A DNA stretch of 64,000 nt from Codonopsis lanceolata. Its lineage: Eukaryota > Streptophyta > Magnoliopsida > Asterales > Campanulaceae. This document shows positions 45,060 to 58,939 of the stretch, piece after piece. Every line of letters starts with the position of its first letter. Within the stretch, counting starts at the first letter, position 1. The DNA lies in the NCBI GenBank assembly GCA_013146195.2, contig CM028380.1, positions 81,393,128 to 81,457,127 on the forward strand, in the 5' to 3' direction. The notes beneath the pieces are model-generated. The model saw only the letters and a list, made by a program, of their open reading frames with translations. It was not told the DNA's origin and did no database searches. The position numbers and the translations under genes are program-made.

Positions 45060-45440
45060 TTAACACCATACTTTAAGCATTGATATCTTATTCATCCAAA
45101 ACTTTATTTGGACAAAAAAAAAAATCATTTCGATGTTCTTGCCCAGTAGAACACATTTGCACAATTACTTTTGCCAACAAACAAATGACAGGTAAAGAAA
45201 TTCGTGCTTCAAGTAGCATAATTTCGTTCACTAAAAACACTAATTTTTTTAACAAGTATTATACTTTAAGTCTTGATATCTTATTCATCCAAAATTCGAT
45301 TTTAACAAATAAATATATCATTTTGATGTTCTCACTGAGTAACACACATTTGTTCAATTACATTCGCCAACAAATAAATAAACGTAAAGAAATTTGTGCC
45401 TCAAGTTGCACAATTTCTTTCACTAAAAACACTAATTTTT
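45060..45440 (+). repeat. Two ~190-bp units resembling the Copia U3
   Basis: Two copies (starting about 45068 and 45258) run TACTTTAAG, TCTTATTCATCC, TTGATGTTCTCACTGAGTA, TTGTGCCTCAAGTTGCACAA and AAAACACTAATTTTTCAACA. This is the reverse complement of the 10973-11545 units. The order matches plus-strand 5310-5499 of the Copia copy 1 LTR. Confidence 0.8.
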
Positions 45441-46930
45441 CAACAATAGAAAATATGTATCCCACATTGGTTAGAAATTGATGTTGGTTTTAAAAATACT
45501 ATTATTAAGTGCCAATAGAAGAGATGTATCATACATTGAGTGGAAAGTGATGTTGGTTTTCAAAGTCATTTGATAAAAGATTTAAACTATTATTACCAAT
45601 AGAAGATGTATATATCACATTGATTAGAAAATGATGTTAATTTTAAATTATTTTATATCATTACCAATAAAAGAGATGTATAGCACATTGTTTACAAAGA
45701 AAAGGTTAAATTTTAAAGTTTTTAGATTAAAAACTTTCACTTTTATAAGAGATGTATCTCATATTGGTTACAAAATATTATACTATTATTACCAATAGAA
45801 GAGATGTATCTCATATTGGTTAGAAATTGATTTTGTTTTAAAAATATTATTATTAATTACCAATAGAAGAGATGTATCACGCATTGGTTAGAAAGTGATA
45901 TTGGTTTTCAAAATCTTTTGATAAAAGACTTTTACAATTATTACCAATAGAAGATGTATATCTTACATTGGTTAAAAAATGATGTTGATTTTAAATTATT
46001 TTAGAATATATAAAAGACTTTTACTATTATTAGTAATATAATATATATGACACATTTGTTATAAATTGATGTTGGTTTTAAATTACTGTTATAGTATCAT
46101 TACCAATAAAAAAGATAAATCTTACATTGATTAAAAAATAGTGTTTATTTTAAAAGTTTTTAAATAAAAAGACATCTACTTTTATCATCAATAAAAAAAA
46201 AAAAGAGTTGTATCTCATTATATAGAAAGAGATGTTGGTTTTAGATTTTTTTTAGATCAAAAACTTCTACTACTATTACCAAATGATGAGATATATTCCA
46301 AATTGGTTAGAGAACGATGTATGTATTAAATGTCTTTTTATAAAAGGCTTAATACTAATAGAAAAAAATATGTATTTCACACTGGTTAGGAAAGATATTG
46401 GTTTAAAATGTTTTTAGATAATATATCTCACATTGGTTACAAAAAGATCCACATTACTTAGAAACATATATTAGTTATAAAAGTCTTTAGATAAAAGAAT
46501 TTTTATGTTATTATCAATACAAGAGATGCATCACACATTGTTTAAAAATAGATGTTTGTTTCAAAACTCTTTAGATAAAATATTACTACTATTATTATTT
46601 TTATGTTATAACCAATAGAAGATATGTATCTCACATTGTTTAGAAAGAGATGTTGATTTCAAAAGTTTTTATATAAAATACTATTATTATTATTATAGAA
46701 TAATGTATCCTAAATTTGTTAGAAATTAGTGTTGGTTTAAAAATACTATTATTACCAATCGAAAATATGTGTACCACATGGTTAGAAAGAGAAGTTTGTT
46801 TTAAAAGTCTTTAGATAAAAGTTTTAAACTTTTATTACCAATAAAAATATAAAAGAAGTATCTCACATTGTTAGAATATGAATAGTGATTTTAAAAGTCT
46901 CAAAATAAATATTTTAATATCATAAAGTCT
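45441..46930 (+). repeat. ~85-bp Helitron tandem array (first block)
   Basis: Units read ACCAATAGAAGAGATGTATC, CACATTGGTTAGAAAGTGATG, TTGGTTTTAAAAGTC and AGATAAAAGACTTTTACTA. Roughly 17 diverged copies are present. No gene lies within. Confidence 0.75.
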
Positions 46931-47065
46931 AAAGTTTAAGGTGTCTACTAACGCATATATGTTAAAAGCTTTTCATTTGGACGAAATAGTATTTTTCTTT
47001 TCATTTATGACAATGATGATAAAAATTGTACAATATTATTTGTATTATTATACTATTACTATTGC

Positions 47066-47251
<186 letters not shown>

Positions 47252-47369
47252 AACAATAATACTATTATTACTCTCAAGCATTCATGTGTGACTCATTGTT
47301 TCTCAACCATTACATATTAATAATAAGTATTAATAATTAATACAATAATAATATATTAATCTCTTCTAT

Positions 47370-49080
47370 TGTTAATAGTAGAAGTCATATATATATTTAC
47401 AACCAACATTATTTTTAAACCAATATGGGATACAACTCGTCTATTAGTAATAAAATTTTAAGTTTTTAATCTAATGACTTTTAAAAACAAAATCAATTTA
47501 TAAACAAAATCAATTTATAACCAATATAAAATACATATCTACTAATATTATCAATGGAAACAATGTATCTTACATTAGTTATAAATTGATGTTAGTTTTT
47601 AAAGTATTTTGAGAAAAGATTTCTACTTTTATCACCATAGAATAGATGTATCTTACATTGTTTATAAAGAGATGTTAGTTTTAAAAGTTTATATTCAAGA
47701 CTTCTACTCTTATTACCAATAAAAGATATGTATATCACATTGTTTAAAAATAAATGTTGGTTTAAAAAGTTTTTAGATTAAAGATTTTTTGTTACAAATA
47801 GAATAGATGCATGTATCTCATATTGGTTGCAAAGTATACTACTATTATTATCAATAGAAGAGATATATCTCATATTAGTTAGAAATTAATGTTGGTTTTA
47901 AAAATAATATTATTACCAATATAATAGATATATCATACATTTGGTAGAGGCCAGAGGGTAACGTTGGTTTCCAAAGTCTTTAAATATAAGACTTCAACCA
48001 TTATTACCAATAGAATATGTATATCTCACATTGGTTAGAAAGTGATGCTGATTTTAATTTTAGATAAAAGATTTTTACTATTATTACTAATATAGAAGAT
48101 ATCCTACATTGGTTAAAAAATGATGTTGGTTTTAAAAGTTTTAGATAAAAAAAAAATTAGTTTTATCATCAATATAATAGAAGAGATGTATCCCACATTA
48201 TTTAGAATTAGATGTTGGTTATAATTTTTTTAAGATAAAAGACTTCTACTATTATTACCAAATGAGAATATATATCACACATTGGTTAGAGAGTGATGTT
48301 GATTTTAAAAGTCTACCATGATTAACAATAGAAGAGAAATATTTCACATTGATTAGAAAGTGATATTGGTTTAAAAAAATTAGATGATGGATCTCACATT
48401 GGTTACAAATAAATGTATCTCACAATATTTATAAATAAGTATTGGTTATAAAAGTCATTAGATAAAAGCATTTTTTATGTTATTACCAATAAAAAAAATG
48501 TATCTAACATTGTTTAGAAATGAATGTTGATTTAAAAGTCTTTTATCTACTATTATTATTACTAATAAAAAATATGTATACCCCATAGTTAGGATGTGGT
48601 GTTGGTTTTAAAAGTTTTTAGATAAAAGACTTAAACTTTCATTACTAATAGAAATAGAAAATAAGTATTATGTGAGTACTTTAATGATTTCTAAAATCAA
48701 TATTAATTTATAACTAATATAAGATAGATCTCTACTATAATTATCAATAAAAGTGATGTAACAAACATTTGTTAAAAATTGATGTTGGTTTAAAAAGAAT
48801 TTAGATAAATGACTTTTACTAAACTAATAAAAAAAGATATATGTTCACATTTGTTAAAAGTTGTTGTTGACTTTAAAAGTCCTTAAGTAAAATCTTACCA
48901 ATAAAAATAATTTATTTATAATTGATTACAAAGAATTATTTTAGTTTAAAAGTTGGTAGATAAAATTATTTTTACTAACAATAGAAGAAACATATCTCAT
49001 ATTAGATATAAAATAATGTTAGTTTTAAGAGTTTTAAGATAAAAGACTTTCACTATTATTATTAATATAATAGATGTATC
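47370..49080 (+). repeat. ~85-bp Helitron tandem array (second block)
   Basis: This is the same unit as 45441-46930, more diverged, following a second copy of the 5'-proximal Helitron block (about 47300-47420). Confidence 0.7.
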
Positions 49081-49167
49081 TTTCAAAAGTGTTAAAATAA
49101 AAAACTTTTATTATTTTTATTATTATTATGTATCTCATGTTAGATAGAAAACTTCCACTATTATTAT

Positions 49168-49170
<3 letters not shown>

Positions 49171-49208
<38 letters not shown>
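49171..49208. repeat. (TA)n microsatellite
   Basis: Pure TA, 38 bp. A shorter copy in the same context lies at 49532-49552. Confidence 0.95.
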
Positions 49209-49211
<3 letters not shown>

Positions 49212-49425
49212 AGAGCCTTTGAATTTTTTATGTGATAGTAATAGTTGTAATAATCGTACATCTTCAACGTGAAAAATTTATGTGATTTTCTTTGATTTTA
49301 CTGTTTATCAATTTGTATTTATTTTGTTCATATTAAACTTTTTAAGTGTATATTATTCAACTTTAATTGAGTTTATAATTTTATACCCAAGTACAAATCG
49401 TGCAACGCACGGGTGCATCACTAGT

Positions 49426-49930
49426 TATTAATATAATAGATGTATTTTTCAAAAATATTAAAATAAAAGACTTTTACTATTATTATTATGTATCTTATGT
49501 TAGTTAGAATCTTCCACTATTATTATCAATAATATATATATATATATATATAATTAGAAAATAATGTTGATTTTATATTCAATATTTAAATCATAATGTT
49601 TAAAAAATTTAAAATTATATTATTACTATTATCAAATGAAAAAATATATATCACGTTTAAAAATTATAGTAATATTATTATAAAAGAATCTTACGGAGAG
49701 GACGGGCTCCATAACTATTCTCTATGAAAAATAGAGGTACTTTTGGAGTGGAGATGAAAAGAAAGAAATTGAGGTCCGTAAAAGGGTCTCTCTCCCTCTT
49801 TTAGTGTGTGTGATGCGTCGTTCTCGTTCATGATAAATCGTAGTCATTGCCACTTTAATTTCAACTTTTTGCGATAAAGGTTAAAAAAGCTATTACCATT
49901 TGTCGTTATATTATACACCATGACTCATGA
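49426..49930. other. Helitron 3' flank; partial duplicate
   Basis: 49426-49552 repeats most of 49055-49208 (TATTAATATAATAGATGTAT and the TATTATCAATAATATATA end). The rest holds no gene. Confidence 0.5.
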
Positions 49931-51247
<1,317 letters not shown>

Positions 51248-51713
51248 TGAGAGAGAGAGAGAGAGAGGAGTACTTTCAGTTACGGGCAATAAGTACGATG
51301 AAATTACATTTTGTCCCCCCTAAATTTAATGAAATTTGAATTATTACCTATTTAGTTCCCTAAAGCAGTCTTAAATCTAAAACTCACATAACTTTTAAAA
51401 AAAATAATTGAAATTCATTCGAACTTCAAGGACTGGTGATATAAGTTTAAGAGGAATAAATATCTTTCATCACCAAAGATATGAAACGGAGTTTGACTTA
51501 TTTTTTTGGAGAATTACTCAAATCGTCCTTCTATTTTACCACTTTTTTTTAACTCTGTCATTGTAAAAAAAATGAACCTTATTGGTCCTTGTAAAAAATA
51601 TTTTGACGGAAATAGCCGTTCTATTTATTTTCATATTTTTTTCGTTAGGTCAACACACGTATGTCTCACGTGACGTTAGGTCGGGGTAAAATAGTCATTT
51701 TATCCACACTCTC

Positions 51714-51755
<42 letters not shown>

Positions 51756-51778
51756 AAAAGTATATTTTAAAATAAAAT

Positions 51779-51837
<59 letters not shown>

Positions 51838-52720
51838 TATATTTAGCATCTCATAATATTTCAAGTTTACCCTCCACATTTATATTAATATATAGAGTAT
51901 TGATTATGCTCAAATATTTTTATAATTATTATCAACTTTAATATTAGTTATATATCCTCTAATAATTGAATTTTTCTAACGTAAACTATTTGGGTGAAAA
52001 GAAGAGAGTATGTAATACGAGTAATAGTTTGTAATATTTTTTTTCTTGTGTAGTTAATTTGTGTATTCTCCTTTTATGTTATTAGTTAGACGGTAACACC
52101 ATTTCTCACCCTCTCTCTTCCTAAATAATCGTACTTTTTAATGGCACCCGCATACGCTTTAAGAAGGAAAAAATATATATTATAATTATTGGTGTAATAC
52201 GTGATTTTTAAAAATATGTTTGTACATGTAATCATAATTATAGTAGATAAAAAAATAAGAGTAAAATAATAAATATTGTTTAAAAGTAAAATTTTAGAAG
52301 AGGACAATTAATTTGATTCGGACAAAAAAAAGAATGAAGAATAATTCTTTAGGAAGAAAGGGAATATTACTTATGTCAGATGTCAGCAACTCAGCATCAA
52401 AATGCAAAATTAAAGAATAAAACAGAGAAATAATTGGACCTATTTAAGTCTATGAGGTTTGCCTTTTTTTTTCTTTCTCTTCTCTCTTTACCGGTATCAC
52501 TATTTATTTCTCACTTGCTCACTTTGGGTAACATACAATCACACATTTTGATCCAATCATGTGAAATCAAGATGAAAAAAAGGACAAATTTTAAGTGGGT
52601 ATAATTTTATAAACATGTTTTCATTTAGGTCTATCAATTTTTTGAACATTTTATATAATTACAAATTGGTTGTCAAATGACAAAAATGTCATTAATGAAG
52701 ACAAAAAAAATTAGATAATG
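51248..52720. other. AT-rich intergenic, TA tracts, no gene
   Basis: TA runs lie at 51716-51752 and 51782-51827. Nothing protein-like was found. Confidence 0.5.
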
Positions 52721-52724
52721 TTGA

Positions 52725-52915
52725 TGCCAATGTTAGGCATCAGTTAACACATTTTTTTCAAGTCAGAAAAATCCAATAATGCTGATGCCAAATTCAGGCA
52801 TCAGGTTGCTGATGCCAAACCCAGTCATTAGGTTGCTGCAAAATCCAGGCACTAAGTTGCTGCAAAATCCAAGCATCATCTTGCTGATGCCAAACCCAGA
52901 CATCAGGTTATGCAA
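52725..52915. repeat. GCTGATGCCAAACCCAGGCATCAG tandem repeat
   Basis: About six imperfect ~25-30-bp units containing GATGCCAAA and GGCATCAG, which are themselves partly palindromic. The array abuts the 3' end of the ORF at 52903-53244. Confidence 0.65.
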
Positions 52916-53244
52916 GGTGAATTTTTATTGGCACAGATGCAAATGAATATCTCATCCATTCGTTGAGCTTTTTCCGAAACCCCAGATTCAATGTCGCTGT
53001 TGAATTCTTCGTTCAAAATTTTATCAAAAGGTATTAGATTATTATCAAACGACAACAATGCATAACTACTGGATAAAGCCATTGATGAGGCAGAAACTTT
53101 CAACGGCCGTGGTTTTTCCCTGGCGAAATTGGAGATTGATAGCGACACCTGATTTCTTAAATGATCATCATTTGAAAACTGGGAATTACCAGTGCATGCA
53201 GTAGCGGCAGCGTTCCCAAAGCAACGAACCGCCAAACTCCTCAT
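52903..53244 (-). CDS. Unrecognised small ORF, possible gene fragment
   Basis: From ATG 53244 it encodes 113 residues: MRSLAVRCFGNAAATA, a basic Ser/Ala-rich middle (NFAREKPRPLKVSASSMALS) and LSFDNNLIPFDKILNEEF. The composition resembles a plastid or mitochondrial targeting region followed by a domain start. The upstream minus-strand sequence is a pyrimidine-rich leader (TTCTCTCACC) like a plant 5' UTR. The reading frame could also start at 53337. The 3' end runs into a tandem repeat, so it may be a first exon or a captured fragment. I do not recognise the family. Confidence 0.35.
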   Translation of the reverse strand: MRSLAVRCFGNAAATACTGNSQFSNDDHLRNQVSLSISNFAREKPRPLKVSASSMALSSSYALLSFDNNLIPFDKILNEEFNSDIESGVSEKAQRMDEIFICICANKNSPCIT

Positions 53245-53639
53245 TTTGATCGAAATAATAAATCTCAAGATTCCTGTCGTCGGTGAGAGAAGATCACGGC
53301 GGAGGTGAAAGAGAGAAAGGAATAGAAGATTTTGCACTGTTAGGAAGATGAACCAATTGGAGTAAGTTGTAGGTGGTTTAGTTTCGAGATTCAGTTGGAT
53401 ACAGCGAGACTAAAATCGAAGCTAGAGAGGCCGACGAGTTTGAAGGTCGGAGCGAACTTGCTTGGCGAAGCCCGACGATGACGGTGAAGACAACATCGCT
53501 TGGACACTGCCTTGTTGCAAACTGGGAGATGAAGAACAAGGATGCCTTCATTAAGGGTAGTGGCGTACTTTCGCCCAAAAAATATACCTAAAAATGTGTC
53601 AAAAAAATAGCTGGATTCATTTGAAAACATGTTTTAAAA

Positions 53640-54530
53640 GATATACCGGCTTGTAATGTGTTCAGAAAAAAAATGTTTTGGTGCCTAAAATGTAATATTG
53701 TAACTACGTACTCCACCAATCCACCAATGTAAAGGAGTCATTTTCCCCGTTATTTTTCTTTGATCATTTTGTAAGTTTGGGGAGCCTAGTTTGAATTAGG
53801 CCCGGTTCACATAAGGTAAATTCAAGCCCATCCTTTTGGTGATATTATAATAACTTCAGTTAATTTTTTTTATTTAATCGGTAAAATATATATTTTTAGA
53901 GTAAAATGACAAAGATATCTTTAATGAATAAAATATATGTGTACAAGTCCCGCCCAAAATTAGGCATCACAATAAAATTTTGGATGTCAAAGTAAATATT
54001 TTGGGATGGAAAAAAGTGTCTGACCTTGTAAATGAAAAAGGTTTCTCTGACTTTCTATTTCTCTCTCACGCGCTTTCCCAGATCATCTGTAATGACAACT
54101 TTGAAAAGGTTTATAAATGTTGTATAAAACTTTTATAAAATGTTGTTGCCATTACAGCCCAAATTAGAAAGGTAAAGACTTGTGTAGTACGGTCTTACGG
54201 ATCCTAGATCCGTAAGACGGAGCCCCATTTAGAAATTCGCAGGTTAATAACTAAACATGATAATAATAATTACAAAAATTAATTAGGTGAGTTGGTCATT
54301 GGTTATCTTGTAAGGTTTAGCCTATGGGCGGTCAAGGGTTTGACTCGCCCCAGCTTTAAAATTTAGTTTTAATGCTCATTTCCTCTATTTGCTCCGGTGC
54401 CCCTCTACTTTCAATGTTTGCCGAATTCCTACGCCTTGCAGTTTAATTCTTTGTTAGCTCCATTAGCCATTCGTTAGCATCAATTGCTTTGGGATACTTG
54501 ACAGATCCTAACGGCCTTTGACGAAATGCT
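53640..54530. other. Intergenic, no gene; one perfect hairpin
   Basis: An 11-bp perfect inverted repeat GTCTTACGGAT / ATCCGTAAGAC lies at 54192-54202 and 54208-54218 with a 5-nt loop. It resembles a transposon end, but no partner was found. Confidence 0.5.
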
Positions 54531-54534
54531 AAAT

Positions 54535-55760
54535 GACACATTTAAAAATTAAAACCAAACGTGAGTACGTGACACATTAAAAACACAAAAGTGACACATT
54601 TTAATGTTAAAAATGACACTATAAATGAAAATTTATTATAATTTTTATTAAAATACAAAGTAACACTCTTAATACTAAAAAGTGACACTTTTAATACTAA
54701 AAAGTGACACTTAATACTAATACTAAAAAGTGACACTCTTAATACTAAAAAGTGACACTCTTCCTTAAAGAATTTACCGGACCAAAATGAATCATCTCGT
54801 GTTTCAAGTTCATCTACTATATGCCTAGATCCTGCTCGCTCTGTTATGAAGGGAAGGAGAAAAAGAAATAAGAAAAGTATTGAAAATGGCAACAAAAAGA
54901 CTACTGATTTTTCTGATTCTCATCAAGCCAAGAAATTTGGTTTCAAGAATCCTAATACTCGGTTATTTTAGACACATTTTCAGTAAATTTTATAAGTTTG
55001 AGTAAGAAACATATACTTTACTTTGAAAAAGTTATGGTTTTGTATTTTTAACGATTGACACTTGGGATTATATACCTTTCTATGAATGAAAAGATATATT
55101 TCAATAGTATTCAATTGGTTATTGCTGTTAAAATCACTAGCCCAAAAGTGACATACTTTAGTCCTAAAAGTAACACACTCAAAGTTTAAAAGTGACACTT
55201 TTATTGATACAAATTGTATGATTATAAAAATGAGTTGTTTTACCAAAAGTGACACAACTAATGCCTAAAAGTGACACAATTAATACCTAAAAGTGACATG
55301 CTAAACGTGACACTTTTGAATAAAAATTTAAAGATAAAAAGTGATTTTTTTTACCAAAAGTGACACACGTAAAACTTAAAAGTGACACATTATATGTTTA
55401 AAAGTGACACTCTGATTTCAAGTAACTAAGTAAAACTTAATCAGACCTAAGGTAACAATTATCTAAAAGTGATACACTTTTGTTCTCAAAGTGACACACG
55501 CCAAGCCTAAAAGTAACACTCTAATTGATCGTAAATATAAATAATGTCAAAATGACACATCTTTGACAATAAAACTCAAAAACAACCCTAGGAGGTTTCT
55601 AACCTAAGACCACACGCACTGACTGGTAAACAATGTCAAAATGACACATCTCTGACAATAAAACTCAAAAACAGTCCTAGGAGGTTTCGAACTCTAATTG
55701 ATCGTAAATGTAAATAATGCCAAAATGACACATCTCTGACAATAAAACTCAAAAATAGCC
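54535..55760. repeat. AAAAGTGACAC degenerate repeat
   Basis: Dozens of AAAAGTGACACTT(T/A) words occur, including runs of TACTAAAAAGTGACACT. At 55544, 55630 and 55715 a ~86-bp unit (AATGACACATCTCTGACAAT) repeats. This is the same word family as 2700-3010. Confidence 0.65.
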
Positions 55761-56934
55761 CTAAGAGGATTGACTATTGAACCTTATAAGATGCTCTATG
55801 AACCATCTCAATCGATTGATTTTTATGACTTTTTATAACGCATTATTAATTTATTATGACCCATAAATTTTTAAATGAGGCCCACCTTACAGATGACCGC
55901 CGCAATTAGAAATTGCTCAAACTTTCAACTGTTGGTGACCAACCGATTGATGATGCCAGCTCATTTTCCTTCAATTAGATATTTCCACTTTTTTGACAAT
56001 TTGCAATTTCATGACATGATCGTTACTTTCAATTTTTATCTTTATTTTTTTTATTCTAACCGCAACGGTAACTTTTTTAAGATTTTTTTTCTCCTAGAAA
56101 TAATTTCCAAAACAATTTTTTATTACATTCAAACATATATTTTACCTCAAATTCTTTCTAATTTAACTACCTAAAATTCTTCTTTTCACTTCTTTTATTA
56201 TAAATAACAATTATTTTATGAATTTATTGAGCTCTTCAAATGATGATGTTTTTGCCAATACCCAAACTCCTCCGAATTTGCAAGTTTCTCAAAATTTGAA
56301 AGCTCCTTCGAATGTTCAAGCTCTACCAAATTTTCAAGCTCAGAATTTTCAATATTTTAATTTTAAAGTCTTCCCCATTTTCACGTTCCTCCAACTAATC
56401 AAGGTACTTCAAATACTCCAAACGTTCGTTAACCTTTTATTTCTCAATTTCACATGTATCCGCAAACATAGATATTTTCATCCAGCTATGATGAATCAAT
56501 ACGCACCCGGATATTATAAACCTTTTCATCCAGCTATATTGTTGCATCAATATTTTAAATTACTAATCACTATTATGTTTACATAATTTATATTTTTAAT
56601 CTATTTTTATGTTTTAAGAATATATATTTATTATTGAAAATAAAATTATTACTTTTAAATAAATAATGTGAAAGAATGTAATTTTAAATGAATGTTGTGG
56701 AAAAATTAAATATTTAGTTGTGGATCAACGTTATAAAGCTTTTTAAAATATTTATGTGAGTGTAGAAAATATGTTTAAAACGAAAAAGTTTATAAGTTGA
56801 TGACATGTCATGCTAGAAAAACCTTTCAAAAGATTTATGAGTGTGGATGCCCTCACACAGACTCTCTCATCATTAACGTCATAATCTCTCTGTCTACGTT
56901 TTTATCTCCTCGTTTCCACCCACTTTTTGCCTTA
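55761..56934. other. AT-rich intergenic; possible Harbinger ORF remnant
   Basis: At 56218-56400 an open frame (MNLLSSSNDDVFANTQTPPN, NFQAQ repeats) resembles the Asn/Gln-rich head of Harbinger-associated Myb-like proteins. The match is weak and the frame decays quickly. Nothing else is seen. Confidence 0.25.
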
Positions 56935-57207
56935 GGGCAAGGCCAATGGTAGGAGTCAAAACCGAATTTTGATACTTATGTAAGAGTATTAGGTCATCAA
57001 ATGGTTAAAGTAAAATGTATTAAAATTAAGTGTGGTACTATGAAAGGTACCAAATTTGATTTCTCCCTTAGTACCACACCTAATTTTAATATTTTTCATT
57101 TTGATTCATATGGTTGGAGATGATCATTTGATACCCATGAATAATAACCAATATATATCAAAATTTGGTTTTGATACCTATAGGCAAGTACCACCATTGA
57201 CTTGCCC
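56935..57207. mobile_element. Tourist-like MITE
   Basis: The 273-bp element has inverted ends GGGCAAGGCCAATGGT and, reversed, GGGCAAGTCAATGGTGGT, with a further inner match TCAAAACCGAATTTTGAT/ATCAAAACCAAATTTTGA. The flanks are TTA on the left and TTG on the right, near the TTA/TAA target of the PIF/Harbinger group. It is non-coding. Confidence 0.75.
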
Positions 57208-57237
57208 TTGGAATGTAGTTTTTTGAAGATTTTTTAC

Positions 57238-57720
57238 CTGCAAAAGTCAACAAGAGCCTCCATAGCAACCTCTTGCTGCTGGCATCAAATTACGGAACAG
57301 CTCGTCCTAGACCAAACTCAATGATCTGAGATATCGACATATTGAGGGACCACCCAGTTCAATTGCCGAATTGATCAAACCCAAAGCAAAAAGAGGCACA
57401 TCGTTGTCAAAAGCAATTGTATTAGCTCTCGGACCCATTGTCATGTGCTCAACAACATTCAACAATGAACACAGAAAATGAAATATCTTCACCATGCATA
57501 GCACCTCATATGGCTCTGTCATCAAATACAAATCATATGAAACAATATCTTTCCCATTACCAAGAACTACAATATTTTCATCCACTGGAAGCATTGGAAG
57601 CAAAACTTGAGGATGCCTCATGTTCAAAATTGCCATTCAGGTTACATATATTATCAAGGACATAGCGTGAAGAAAGCTTCAACAGTCGGCAATGCTTTGG
57701 GTTTGACACATTTCGATGCG
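57238..57720 (-). pseudogene. GNOM ARF-GEF gene fragment
   Basis: GNOM activates ARF GTPases for endosomal vesicle traffic and auxin-carrier recycling. The fragment covers part of its N-terminal DCB-HUS region. In one frame: NLNGNFEHEASSSFASNASS. After a frameshift near 57580: MTEPYEVLCMVKIFHFLCSL, LNVVEHMTMGPRANTIAFDN, DVPLFALGLINSAIELGG and, after a TAG, DELFRNLM. At about 57283 it jumps to QQQEVAMEALVDFCR, skipping roughly 50 residues of the intact protein, and then stops at a GT donor-like site (57237). The internal deletion, stop and frameshift make it non-functional. The retained splice site suggests a genomic rather than a reverse-transcribed copy. It lies between a Tourist MITE and gypsy-like DNA. 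Confidence 0.85.
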
Positions 57721-58570
57721 CATTGTAGGACGCCCCGCATCGTAAGTTCCGACGCCTCGCGTCATAATATGTGATGCGCATCTGGGTTAGCTTCTGCTCG
57801 GTTATCCTTGTTGAGAATCTCCAAGGTAGAAAGAAGAAGGAAATGTGTATGTTCTACTTTCTTCAATAGGCCTAATCTTCCTTTGTCCTTGAGGATCTCT
57901 TGAGGAAATTATCTAAGGGAAGAAAGGGAGTGTCAGTCTTCTCTTTTTCTATCTTTCCTAGAGGCCATTTTCTCGTTCTTGCCTGAGTACAATATCTTGA
58001 TTACATTGTGGGAGGTAAGAGTTGCGGTAGGTGTTTGATCACGCCACGAGAAGGCGTGTCGAAAGTCTCATCGTCCGTGACTGGTCCATGATGTCGTCTC
58101 GTGGATATCTCGTTGTTTAGTTGGCAAAATGGAACACCGTGAGTAGGGAGGGAGGATTCCCTACCAAAACCCTCCGGTGTGCGAGTAAGTCTCAGTTTAT
58201 AAAAAAAGAGTGTGCCTCCCATGTGTGCTCAAAGAGAGAGAGAAAGAGCTAACAATAAGGGTTTACCTGATTTGGGCTTGGGCCCTTCCTTTGCTATGAG
58301 CTTTTTGGTGAGTACTTTGGGGGGTATATTTTCGGTGCACATCAGTAGCCCCCTACTCCTTATTTTTTGAGGTTTACCTCAAGGGTAAAGAGTACTATTT
58401 GCTTGTGATTATATCTTGTCATGTCGAGAGTTAGCAATTTCTGTCTTGAGCCCGTTGAAGGCCTTTTTAGTTAAGTGTTGAGCATGGCATGATATATTTG
58501 CGTGGGTGCTCAGGCTGACCGATGCATGATATAGAAAGTGGGCACTATGGCCTCAAATAATTGGTCTTCG
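57721..58570. other. Gypsy-like non-coding DNA
   Basis: GC-richer than its surroundings, with CATCAGTAGCCCCCTACTCC at 58341. AGCCCCCTA recurs at 62943. No reading frame of interest. Confidence 0.35.
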
Positions 58571-58574
58571 GTTA

Positions 58575-58935
58575 AGCGAGGATCTGAAAGAAAATCATAG
58601 CTGGTCCTCGTATTCTGAGGGTCTTCATGAAAATACTAATTGATCCTCGTGTTCCGAGGGTCTTCAAGAAAATAATAAATCGTCCTCGAGTTCCGAAGGT
58701 CTTTATGAAAATAATAAATCGTCCTCGAGTTCCGAGGTCTTCATGAAAATAGTAATTGATCCTCGTGCTCCGAGGGTCTTCAAGAAAATAATAAGGCGTC
58801 CTCGAGTTCTGTGGGTATTCAAGAAAATAATAAACCATCCTCGCGTACTAAGGATCTTTAAAGAAAATAGTAATTGGCCCTCGCGTTCCGAGGATCTTTT
58901 GGAAAATAACAATTGGTCTTCGCGTAACGAGGATA
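58575..58935. repeat. Minisatellite A, ~45-bp unit
   Basis: About eight copies of GATCCTCGTGTTCCGAGGGT with CTTCAAGAAAATAATAA. CCTCG...CGAGG within each unit is self-complementary. Confidence 0.85.
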
Positions 58936-58939
58936 GGTG

